The notes under the pieces were generated by a model. It had not been told where the DNA came from and ran no database searches. It saw only the letters and a program-made list of their open reading frames with translations. From the NCBI GenBank assembly GCA_900555125.1, contig USKH01000024.1, forward strand, positions 1 to 10,610: a stretch of 10,610 nucleotides of DNA, given 5' to 3'. The translations under genes and the position numbers were made by a program. Each line of letters begins with the position of its first letter. Positions within the stretch are counted from its first letter, which is position 1. This document shows positions 1-7,089 of the stretch, piece by piece. The DNA is from an uncultured Clostridium sp. GTDB taxonomy: Bacteria; Bacillota; Clostridia; Christensenellales; Pumilibacteraceae.

Positions 1-25
1 CTTGAAAATTTTTTATTCAAATTTC

Positions 26-64
26 TTCAACACTGTTGACATTTGAACAATATTGAATTATAAT
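26..64 (+). promoter_or_regulatory. Consensus promoter of the TetR gene with operator-like palindrome on the -35
   Basis: A textbook sigma-A promoter is visible: TTGACA at 36-41, a 17-bp spacer, and TATAAT at 59-64, giving a start near 71 and a leader of about 79 nt before the TetR ATG at 150. The 13-bp palindrome TCAACAcTGTTGA (27-39) covers half of the -35 box, so a bound protein would block RNA polymerase. Autorepression by the TetR protein is the usual arrangement in this family, but which protein binds here is inference. Confidence 0.75.
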
Positions 65-86
65 TATTTTCATAAAAAACACAAGC

Positions 87-134
87 ACAATTTTATCGTC
101 ATTGTTGAAATTTCAACACCGTTGATAAAATTGT
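87..134. promoter_or_regulatory. 48-bp nested palindrome in the TetR leader, with a second operator-like copy
   Basis: Outer arms ACAATTTTATC (87-97) and GATAAAATTGT (124-134) are perfect inverted repeats. They share their centre (110.5) with an inner perfect 16-bp palindrome, TGTTGAAATTTCAACA (103-118). In addition, TTCAACACcGTTGAtA (112-127) repeats the promoter element TTCAACACtGTTGAcA (26-41) at 14 of 16 positions, 86 bp downstream. The element lies between the predicted transcript start and the ATG, so it could act as a second operator or as an RNA hairpin. No T-run follows it, so it is not a normal terminator. Confidence 0.6.
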
Positions 135-149
135 ATACAGGCGGCGCAA

Positions 150-722
150 ATGAAAGTCCAAAACCTCAACAAATCGTCACAAAAAACACGCAAACTTATT
201 AAATCCGTGTTTGCCGAGATGCTTTCGGAAAAGCGCGAACTGGGCAAAATCACGGTAAGCGAACTTGTAAAACGCGCGGACATCAATCGCGGAACCTTTT
301 ATTCGCACTACGACGACATATACGCGGTTGCCGAGGATTACGAAAACGAGCTTGTGGAAAACTTTTTCAGCAATGCCGAGCTTATTGCCTCGACCAATGC
401 GGAAAAATTTATAGATTCGTTTTTTTCGTACGTCAAGCAAAACGACGAGAATTATCGCATGCTCTGCAAGTCCGACGACTTTCTCCTTATGGCAAGAAAG
501 CTCACTCACCTTGCCGTAAACAAACTTACAGAGCTCTGCCGCCAGGATAAGCGAATAAAAAACCGCGACTATCTTGAACCGGAAATAGAAATGTTCGTTC
601 TCGGACTTACTCTCGAATATGTCGAGTGCTGCCGCGGACTCAGTTCGCTTACTCTTGCCGACTTGTACGGTTACACTAAATACTGGCTTGCCGATTTTAC
701 CGGGCGTCGTTACGAAGGGTAG
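150..722 (+). CDS. TetR/AcrR-family transcriptional regulator
   Basis: This is a 190-residue DNA-binding repressor of typical TetR length. The N-terminal helix-turn-helix domain occupies roughly residues 10-60. It has the pattern of an amphipathic first helix, then ITVSELVKRADINRGTFYSHY, in which the NRGTFYSHY recognition-helix segment and following Asp are classic. The remainder is all-helical and would form the ligand-binding and dimerisation core; its style recalls the TetR_C_8-like group, but the ligand cannot be read from sequence. The ATG at 150 is chosen because the HTH starts soon after it; its ribosome site is weak (GGCGG, about 6 nt upstream). Two copies of a TCAACAC(T/C)GTTGA element in its upstream region suggest autoregulation, and possibly control of a divergent gene left of the window. 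It is closed off by the hairpin at 788-824 and is not obviously linked to the sugar genes. Confidence 0.92.
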   Translation: MKVQNLNKSSQKTRKLIKSVFAEMLSEKRELGKITVSELVKRADINRGTFYSHYDDIYAVAEDYENELVENFFSNAELIASTNAEKFIDSFFSYVKQNDENYRMLCKSDDFLLMARKLTHLAVNKLTELCRQDKRIKNRDYLEPEIEMFVLGLTLEYVECCRGLSSLTLADLYGYTKYWLADFTGRRYEG

Positions 723-787
723 TTTTTTGCAGTTAAAACAGCACCGGTAAAGTCCCCGCCGGAAACCGCGATTTTCCGATTATACAC

Positions 788-824
788 AAAAAAGACAGGC
801 TTTGAGGGACAACCTGTCTTTTTT
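788..824. terminator. Bidirectional intrinsic terminator between the TetR and GH3 genes
   Basis: Perfect 12-bp arms AAAAAAGACAGG (788-799) and CCTGTCTTTTTT (813-824) enclose a 13-nt loop. The A-run and T-run give a U-tail in both directions, so this can end both the rightward TetR transcript and the leftward lipoprotein-GH3 transcript, whose stop codon is 48 bp away. Confidence 0.85.
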
Positions 825-871
825 TGTTTCGGCCGCTCGATTTATGCGGCGATTTTTTTGTTTTTTAGTTT

Positions 872-3800
872 TTAGTTCGCTTTGCCCGGAACAATACTTT
901 TACTTTCTTTTACGTAAGCCGCGGCAAACAGCAATCCGAGCGGCAGAACGAGCGACGCGGCGTTTACCGAGCTTGTGCAGTTGCCGGACGAGCTTCGATT
1001 ATTGCCATCAGTTGTCGGTTGAGCCTTACCGCACACACGACAGACTCCGTTTTCGTAATCGTGAACGGCAAGCGGAATTTGCTCTCTTTCCACAGCTCCG
1101 CAAGCGCATACGCGATGTCTTTCGCCCTTTACGAGGCACGTAGCGGCTTTATCGATCTGCCATTCGCCGAACACGTGGTTGTGAACGCCGCCGGGCTGCA
1201 TCTTTCCGCAAACCGTGCATATTCCGTTTTCGTACGCGTGATTACCGGTTGCCGGAATTTCTTCCGACTGAATTTTTCCGCAAATCGAGCAGGCACGTTC
1301 TTTTAATCCTGCGTCGGCGCAGGTTGCGTCGCGCACCTCCGTCCATTCGCCGTAGTTATGTTCGCACGAATCGGAGAAGGCGGTTACTTTTATCTTTTCT
1401 ATCGCGGTTACGTCCTGCGTTTTACCCGAAACGATAATAGTGTGAACGCCGAACGACAATGCGCGTTTATCGATTTTTGCGGATACAGGATTGCCGTCGA
1501 GCGACGCCGACAAACCGTCCGTCGTGCCGATTATCTCGATATTGTACTCGTCGTCCGATCCGAGATAGAAGCGATACATGCGCGACAGCGTTTCGCCGTC
1601 GGCTTTTTCCGCCGCGTAGCTGCCCGCCGTTATCGAGTCGCCGTTTCCTACGTACGTGACAATCTGTTTGTTGCAATCGGTAAGCATCAGGAATTTCAGC
1701 GTGCTTTTTACGTTGCTTTCCAGCTGCTCTCGCGTAATTATTCTGCTTTTATAAGCGGCGATGAGGTTGGAATATTCGGCGTTGAAACTCTTGAAGTTGT
1801 TGCCGGAAGATATCAGCGGAATGTGCGGATAAGACGGATCCCAATCGCCGAACACAGCGCCCTTAAATCCCCAGTCGGCACGAAGCACGTCGGTGATAAG
1901 CGCGCGATTTGCCGCCACATAACTTCCGTTGCACATGTTATAGCTTGACATGACGGCATAGGCGTCGCCTTCTTTGATTACTATTTCAAACGGCTTTAAG
2001 TATATTTCGCGAAGTGCGCGGTTACTTATACGCGAATCGTTGACGTAGCGGCCGTTCTCCTGATTGTTGGTTGTGTAGTGTTTTACGCACACCGACACAC
2101 CGATACTCTGAGCTCCGCGCGTTATCGCCGCTCCCATTTTTCCTGCAAGCAGAGGATCTTCGGAGAAATACTCGAAGTTTCTGCCGCACAGCGGGGGACG
2201 ATGAATGTTTACGCCGGGAGCCAGCCACACGTTGACCTTCACTGCCGAAGCCTCGAAGCCCACTTGTCTTCCGAAGCTTTCGGCAAGCTCGGTATTCCAG
2301 GTGGATGCAAGCATGGTCATGCACGGAAACCAGGTTGCCGAACTTGTAACTCTTATGCCCGCCGGACCGTCCGCCGTGTAGGCGTTGGGAATGCCGTACT
2401 TTCCGGAAGTGCGATAGCCTCCCACTCCTCCGGTGTTGATTTCACCCGTCTTATTTGCCGCGTCGGTGCCGTGCATGTAAATAAGTTCTTCCACCGACAA
2501 CTGCGACACGAAGTCGTCCAGAAGCGAATTGTCAAACAGCACGTCGTTGTACGTAATTACTTTTTCAAGTTTAGCACCCGCCATCGAAGGCGCAACACCT
2601 GCAAAATCGGCTGTATTATTTTTATAGTTACCGGTGTGAATTGCCTTTCCGTCGGTTTTTTCGACGTTTAGCGAATACAGACAGCCGAGCGCCGAATTTT
2701 CGCTTGTAAGTACTATTTCGTTTTTGCCTTTTTCAAGCGTTACGACCAGCGAATCGGACTGAACGCAATCGAATTTATTGTCGGCAAGTGCCATGTCGAC
2801 AGATACAGAAGTTCGGCTGAGCGGAATATATCCGCATTTTTCTCCGCCTACCGATACCGAAAGAGCTTTTTCGGAAGCCTCGGTGAAGTTTGATGCCAGC
2901 ACGGATAAATCGTACAAACCTGCGCTTTCGGCGTTTACGGTAAACGTGTACTTGTTGCCCGCTTTTCCGCTGTAACCGGTGACGAATTTGTCCGAACCGT
3001 GAATTATCCCGGTGGACGAGCTTCCGGCGGAAGCCGTTATGACTGCTTTCCCGTTGCCGACGTTTGCGTTGTATATCGCAAAAAAGTCGATGTTCTGAAA
3101 TTTCAAGCCGTTGGATGTAAATTTAAGCGTGCATTCGCCGGTAGGAAGCGTGATTTTATTCGTCTCGCTTTTTATGGGAACGCACTTATACCACTGTCCG
3201 TCGCTTTCGTCGTGCGTACGGGTGGCAAGCGACGCCACAACAGGCTGCGCTACGCCGTTTACGGTTACGGTGAACATATCGATCTGGTTGTCGTACTGAG
3301 TTGCCATGGCAAATAAAATATTGTATTCGCCTGCTTTTTCTACGTCCAGTTTATATTCGAGAAATCCGTCGTTTTTGTTCAGATTGCCGATGCCCTTACC
3401 TATTGAAGTGCCGCTTGAATAAGCTTCGAGCGAGGACGAGGACGACTTATCCGCGTAGTCCTCCGCCTGAATTACGGTTGCGCCCAGCGCATTTACTTTA
3501 ATCGCACCGACAGCGCGAGTTTGTTCTCCCGCAAGCGTTTCGGTTTTGCCGTTTGCCAGCAGACGAGAGGGCAGCGTGCTGTCCGGCAATGCGCTAAGCT
3601 TTTCGATTACCCGATTTTTATCAACGATAAATCTTCCGGCAACGCCGTTTGCTCCTGCCGAACGAATGCTGTTGCCGACGTAAAACGCATATTCGCCTTT
3701 AAGAAGAACGGTGCTGTCTTTGGATATTTTTCCGAGGTCGTCGTACACAGCCATATCGTTTACGTCAAACTCGATTTCGATTTTCCGGCTCTGTCCGGGT

Positions 3801-4825
3801 GCAAGCGTTTCGGTTTTTGCAAATCCTCCCAGCTGTTTTGCGGGAGTGCCGAATTCGCCCTGCGGCGCCGAATAATACGCCTGTAACACTTCTTTTGCGG
3901 GGAAATTGCCCACATTTTTGACAATAGCCGAAGCTATTACCTTACCGTCACGCACTTCGGCTTTACGCTCGGACAGCTCGAACTTGCCGTAACTTAATCC
4001 GAAGCCGAATTCGTAATTTACTTTCTCGTAGTTTTTATCGAACGTTTCAAACCAGCGATAGCCGACGTATACGTCCTCGGTGTAGAGAGTATAATTCTGT
4101 TTACCAAACGTTCCCACACTTTCGGACGGATAGTCGTCAAGCGATTTTGCCCAGGTGTCCACAGTTTTGCCCGAAGGAGAAAGGTCGCCGCACAAAACAG
4201 AGGCAAGCGATTCGCCCGCACGGCTTCCGCCGAAATAACAAACGACGATTGCGCCCACGTTTTTTTCGATAAGCCAGGTGGTGTCGATAACCGAGCCTAC
4301 GTTTAACAGCACTATTACGTTTTCGCTTCCAACCGAATTTATAAGAGCGGAAATTTCCGCTTTTTCGGTTGCCGAAAGATAGTACGAACTGTGACTTCTG
4401 TCGGCGTTTTCGGTTGTTTCGCGGCTTATAAGATACAAAACCTTGTTTTCGTCGGTTATGCGATTGAACAGTTTCGTGTCAAACGCCTTGATTTTACCTG
4501 CCGCTGCCGCCGAGCGCATACCCTGCTCGTAGCTTATTTTTTCGGTAGTGTTGACCCAGCCGCTGCCTCCGCCTCCGTAAATCATCGAATTCCCGCCTAC
4601 CAGCGCCACTCTGTCGCTCTTTTTAAGCGGCAAAGCACCCTGATTACGAAGCAGCACCGTACCTTCGTCCGCAATCGAACGGGCTATTTCCGCGCTGCCC
4701 GGGTGAACTATACTGCCCGCCGCCGAAACCTTTTCGACTTTTTTATTTATCGGCAAAGTTGCAAGAGCGGTCGAAAACACCGCAGCTGCAAGAAAAACCG
4801 ACAATAATTTATTGATTTTTTTCAT
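872..4825 (-). CDS. Secreted, C-terminally anchored, domain-permuted GH3 glycosidase with beta-sandwich insertions and Cys/His repeats
   Basis: A beta-glucosidase-type GH3 enzyme (exo-acting on beta-linked sugars; exact substrate unknown) of 1317 residues. The order is reversed from classical GH3: signal peptide (1-36, MKKINKLL then a hydrophobic core); GH3 C-terminal alpha/beta domain (about 45-250, including ENADR, with E139 as candidate acid/base); Fn3-like domain (about 290-390); CBM6-like domain (about 450-583, starting VIQAEDY); a second beta-sandwich-like region (about 590-740); then the GH3 N-terminal TIM barrel (about 765-1095). The barrel keeps the ADGPAGIR and LAPGVNIHR motifs, K915-H916 and FGDWD with nucleophile candidate D994. 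A beta-rich stretch follows, then two Cys/His repeats from C1154 plus two short CxxC tails, and a hydrophobic anchor (about 1286-1305) with a short basic tail. The start is supported by AGGAG 7 nt upstream. It lies 61 bp after the upstream lipoprotein gene and is probably its operon partner. Permuted GH3s are known from Ruminococcus and Butyrivibrio. Activity is likely but unproven because the segment after DW is divergent. Confidence 0.9.
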   Translation of the reverse strand: MKKINKLLSVFLAAAVFSTALATLPINKKVEKVSAAGSIVHPGSAEIARSIADEGTVLLRNQGALPLKKSDRVALVGGNSMIYGGGGSGWVNTTEKISYEQGMRSAAAAGKIKAFDTKLFNRITDENKVLYLISRETTENADRSHSSYYLSATEKAEISALINSVGSENVIVLLNVGSVIDTTWLIEKNVGAIVVCYFGGSRAGESLASVLCGDLSPSGKTVDTWAKSLDDYPSESVGTFGKQNYTLYTEDVYVGYRWFETFDKNYEKVNYEFGFGLSYGKFELSERKAEVRDGKVIASAIVKNVGNFPAKEVLQAYYSAPQGEFGTPAKQLGGFAKTETLAPGQSRKIEIEFDVNDMAVYDDLGKISKDSTVLLKGEYAFYVGNSIRSAGANGVAGRFIVDKNRVIEKLSALPDSTLPSRLLANGKTETLAGEQTRAVGAIKVNALGATVIQAEDYADKSSSSSLEAYSSGTSIGKGIGNLNKNDGFLEYKLDVEKAGEYNILFAMATQYDNQIDMFTVTVNGVAQPVVASLATRTHDESDGQWYKCVPIKSETNKITLPTGECTLKFTSNGLKFQNIDFFAIYNANVGNGKAVITASAGSSSTGIIHGSDKFVTGYSGKAGNKYTFTVNAESAGLYDLSVLASNFTEASEKALSVSVGGEKCGYIPLSRTSVSVDMALADNKFDCVQSDSLVVTLEKGKNEIVLTSENSALGCLYSLNVEKTDGKAIHTGNYKNNTADFAGVAPSMAGAKLEKVITYNDVLFDNSLLDDFVSQLSVEELIYMHGTDAANKTGEINTGGVGGYRTSGKYGIPNAYTADGPAGIRVTSSATWFPCMTMLASTWNTELAESFGRQVGFEASAVKVNVWLAPGVNIHRPPLCGRNFEYFSEDPLLAGKMGAAITRGAQSIGVSVCVKHYTTNNQENGRYVNDSRISNRALREIYLKPFEIVIKEGDAYAVMSSYNMCNGSYVAANRALITDVLRADWGFKGAVFGDWDPSYPHIPLISSGNNFKSFNAEYSNLIAAYKSRIITREQLESNVKSTLKFLMLTDCNKQIVTYVGNGDSITAGSYAAEKADGETLSRMYRFYLGSDDEYNIEIIGTTDGLSASLDGNPVSAKIDKRALSFGVHTIIVSGKTQDVTAIEKIKVTAFSDSCEHNYGEWTEVRDATCADAGLKERACSICGKIQSEEIPATGNHAYENGICTVCGKMQPGGVHNHVFGEWQIDKAATCLVKGERHRVCACGAVEREQIPLAVHDYENGVCRVCGKAQPTTDGNNRSSSGNCTSSVNAASLVLPLGLLFAAAYVKESKSIVPGKAN

Positions 4826-4886
4826 TTTAAACTCCTGTTTCCGTGTTATTTCTCTTAATGTATTTTTTATAACGCATTACGGTTTT

Positions 4887-6935
4887 TCATCCCTGCGCCG
4901 TCTTTACGTCTCCGCCGAGAACTGTAACCGCGTTTATTGTCATAGCGGCGTTTTCGCTCGTAAGGCGAATAATTCCGTCTCCGTCGAAGTATCCGTGATT
5001 ATACCATTCGTTATCCGAATTTATACTGCTGAAATAGCGGTACCAAGCCACGGTTTTTCCGCCGGAAAGCGCGTTTCCGAACATGGTTATGTATCCGTTT
5101 TTACGGCTGAGACGAAGCTTGAACGTCGCATTGCCGAGAACGGACGACAGTTTTACCCCGTCGGCAGGCTGCACAAACCAGGTGCCTGCGTTGTGGTAAA
5201 TCGCACTCCGATCGGGTTCCATACCGATGCCCGCCATTGTCATGTACAGTTTACCGTCCACCGAATTGAGTATTCCGGTATTTGCGTCCTTGCCCTTGAA
5301 CAGGTACACGAGGTAGTTGTGCCAGAGCTGTTCGGGATTGTGGCTTGCAATCGCGAAATCAAGCTGAACGTCGAAGTCTCCGCTTCCGAATACGAGGTTC
5401 TTTCCGTCGGCGTTTTTAACGTTTACGTTGTCTACGGTTGCGTTTTCAAGCAGTTTTACGCCCGTTTCGGTTTTGGTTTCGGGGCAAAGCGTGCCTTCTT
5501 TTATTTTTACTTGTTTTAGGTTGACGGTGTTGCTCTCGCCCGTGAGCGCGATATACAGCGCGGGAACGCCCTTATAGCCCAGCGTTACCGTAAGCGTGCA
5601 GGTACGGAGAACTCCCTCTTGGTTGGTGGTGGTCATAACTACTTTCACGTCCACGACGTCGGTTCCGACGCGCTTGAACGAAGCTGTTACGTCCACGCCC
5701 TTTTTCATGCAGTAAGCAAACGACGTGTCCTCTATTTCGTCGAGGAACCAGCTGGTTGCAACTGTTTTGCTGCCGTCAAGAACGTGCAAAAAAGGGTGTT
5801 CGTTTTGTCCGTAATACCCTGTCGTCCACCAGGGAATTACCGGAGTAATCGGATTTGTTCCGTTTTTAACGCATTCTCGTTCTCCGTCAAGATAAGTCAC
5901 GGGAGCGATATCGAAGATAAAGTTGTGCCATTCGGCGTTTTCTCCCGACTTGTTGTGGAAAGTAAACTCGACGTCGAATGCTCCGTCAAGATATATTTCG
6001 TAATAGTTTTGATATTTTCCGGCGTTTACGATGTCAAGCTGTTTATCCAGAAGTCCTTTGCAATCCGAACAAATTTTATAGTTATCCACAACCGTGAAAT
6101 CCGAGCCGTGAGCGTACGGATCCGACGGAATGTCAAACAACTGTTCTTTTTTGCAGCTCGTACATGTACTTGTTTTTTTGCCCTCTTTGGTGCAGGTTGC
6201 CTTTTCGGATATAATCGGCTCGCCGTAGGTATGAGCGTCGGGGTCGAGCGGCAAAGCCTTTTTAATAACTTTTTTGCAGTTTTTACATCTGTATCTGACC
6301 ATGCCTTCCTGCGAGCAGGTGGAAGCCACGGTTTTCGTGGGAGCCCCCAAAACGTGCGCTTCGGGGTCAATCGGCAATTCTTCTTCTGTTTTAGCACCGC
6401 AATCGAGGCAGAAACGGAAGCGTTTACCCTTTTCGTTACAAGCAGCTTGTTTTTCTGTCGTCCACTCGCTGTAATTTCCCGTGTGAGCGTTTGCGTCCGA
6501 CGGAATGTCTTCGGTAATCGTTTTGCCGCACACCGAGCATATTCCCTCTTTTTCGCCTGCCGAAACGCAGGTTTCACCCTTCTTCACCGTCCAAGCATAA
6601 TTATGTTCGCCGGCTGCGGGCAAAGTGCGCTCCGCCCGATTGCCGCACACCGAGCATATTCCCTTTTCCTTGCCTTCGGCACCGCAAGTTGCCTCGGTTT
6701 CGGTGGTCCACACGTAATTATGCTCGCCGGTTGCAGATATTTCTTCCTCTGTTTTTGCTCCGCACGAACAGGTTTTTTCTTTCAGTCCTTTTTCGCCGCA
6801 CGTAGCCTCCCGCACGATTGTCCATTCGCCGTAGTTATGCGTGTGTTCGCTCTCCGGTTTGCATCCGACTGCCGCAACCGCAAAAAGCATGCCTGCGGCA
6901 AGTAAAATAGCCGTCCATTTTCTCCGTTTTTCCAT
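4887..6935 (-). CDS. Repeat-containing surface lipoprotein with tandem beta-sandwich-like domains
   Basis: This 682-residue protein matches no enzyme I recognise. It opens with a lipoprotein signal (MEKRRKW, hydrophobic stretch, AAVGC with lipid-accepting C25). Seven Cys/His repeats follow, with leading histidines at 33, 72, 111, 151, 194, 235 and 276 (period 39-43). Each has the form H-x-Y..W...C-x3-G..C-x2-C-G; the first has CxC (C56, C58) instead of CxxC and the seventh lacks the first Cys. The C-terminal half holds two similar domains (about 299-475 and 490-680). They share (A/D)FDV at the start and a WHN(F/Y) strand (W336 and W538, 202 residues apart), which suggests a duplicated concanavalin/LamG-like or other beta-sandwich fold. 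A carbohydrate-binding role is inferred from this and from the GH3 gene next in the operon. The start is firm: AAGGAGGT lies 8 nt before the ATG. Its first about 180 residues are collinear with those of the phosphatase lipoprotein at 8016-10115. Confidence 0.8.
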   Translation of the reverse strand: MEKRRKWTAILLAAGMLFAVAAVGCKPESEHTHNYGEWTIVREATCGEKGLKEKTCSCGAKTEEEISATGEHNYVWTTETEATCGAEGKEKGICSVCGNRAERTLPAAGEHNYAWTVKKGETCVSAGEKEGICSVCGKTITEDIPSDANAHTGNYSEWTTEKQAACNEKGKRFRFCLDCGAKTEEELPIDPEAHVLGAPTKTVASTCSQEGMVRYRCKNCKKVIKKALPLDPDAHTYGEPIISEKATCTKEGKKTSTCTSCKKEQLFDIPSDPYAHGSDFTVVDNYKICSDCKGLLDKQLDIVNAGKYQNYYEIYLDGAFDVEFTFHNKSGENAEWHNFIFDIAPVTYLDGERECVKNGTNPITPVIPWWTTGYYGQNEHPFLHVLDGSKTVATSWFLDEIEDTSFAYCMKKGVDVTASFKRVGTDVVDVKVVMTTTNQEGVLRTCTLTVTLGYKGVPALYIALTGESNTVNLKQVKIKEGTLCPETKTETGVKLLENATVDNVNVKNADGKNLVFGSGDFDVQLDFAIASHNPEQLWHNYLVYLFKGKDANTGILNSVDGKLYMTMAGIGMEPDRSAIYHNAGTWFVQPADGVKLSSVLGNATFKLRLSRKNGYITMFGNALSGGKTVAWYRYFSSINSDNEWYNHGYFDGDGIIRLTSENAAMTINAVTVLGGDVKTAQG

Positions 6936-6941
6936 AAATCA

Positions 6942-6949
6942 AACCTCCT
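6942..6949 (-). promoter_or_regulatory. Strong ribosome binding site of the repeat lipoprotein
   Basis: On the minus strand AAGGAGGT sits about 8 nt before the ATG at 6935. This near-perfect Shine-Dalgarno match fixes the start and suggests high expression. Confidence 0.85.
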
Positions 6950-6995
6950 TACCGGTCTTTCATCCGCAAAAAAAGCTTTTCATATCCCGTTTGAC

Positions 6996-7045
6996 TTGAC
7001 AATTTTTGATATTTCAAGTATATTATATATATACTTAAAAAGCAA
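6996..7045. promoter_or_regulatory. Overlapping divergent promoters around a palindromic operator
   Basis: Rightward (AraC gene): TTGACA at 6996-7001, 17-bp spacer, TATATT at 7019-7024. Leftward (lipoprotein-GH3 unit): TTGCTT (plus-strand AAGCAA, 7040-7045), 17-bp spacer, TATACT (plus-strand AGTATA, 7017-7022). The two -10 boxes overlap, so only one promoter could be occupied at a time. The inverted repeat AAGTATAT (7016-7023) / ATATACTT (7029-7036) covers both. The rightward boxes are strong; the leftward -35 is weak (TTG only). The palindrome is AT-rich, so some of its symmetry may be compositional. Binding by the AraC protein is inference. Confidence 0.55.
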
Positions 7046-7089
7046 TTTTGCTGTTAGGCAAGATTGTATCAAAAATTGGCGCAAAACAA

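Noticed and set aside
1..149. Small coding gene upstream of the TetR gene
   Set aside because: The stretch is AT-rich, holds stop codons in all frames that I followed, and is fully accounted for by the promoter and palindromes.
872..960. Sortase-type cell wall anchor at the GH3 C-terminus
   Set aside because: No LPxTG-like motif precedes the hydrophobic segment; a simple transmembrane anchor with a short tail fits better.
6140..6860. Regularly spaced short repeats resembling a CRISPR array
   Set aside because: The period of about 120 bp is a 40-residue protein repeat in frame; copies diverge and there are no unique spacers between identical direct repeats.
5619..6905. 428-residue open frame on the plus strand opposite the repeat lipoprotein
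   Set aside because: It is antisense to a well-supported gene, has no ribosome site or recognisable domain, and its Cys-Gly-rich periodicity mirrors the repeats on the other strand.
7048..7089. TTG start for the AraC protein at 7048
   Set aside because: No ribosome site precedes it, it is only about 17 nt from the predicted transcript start, and the extra 14 residues do not resemble the family's N-terminus.
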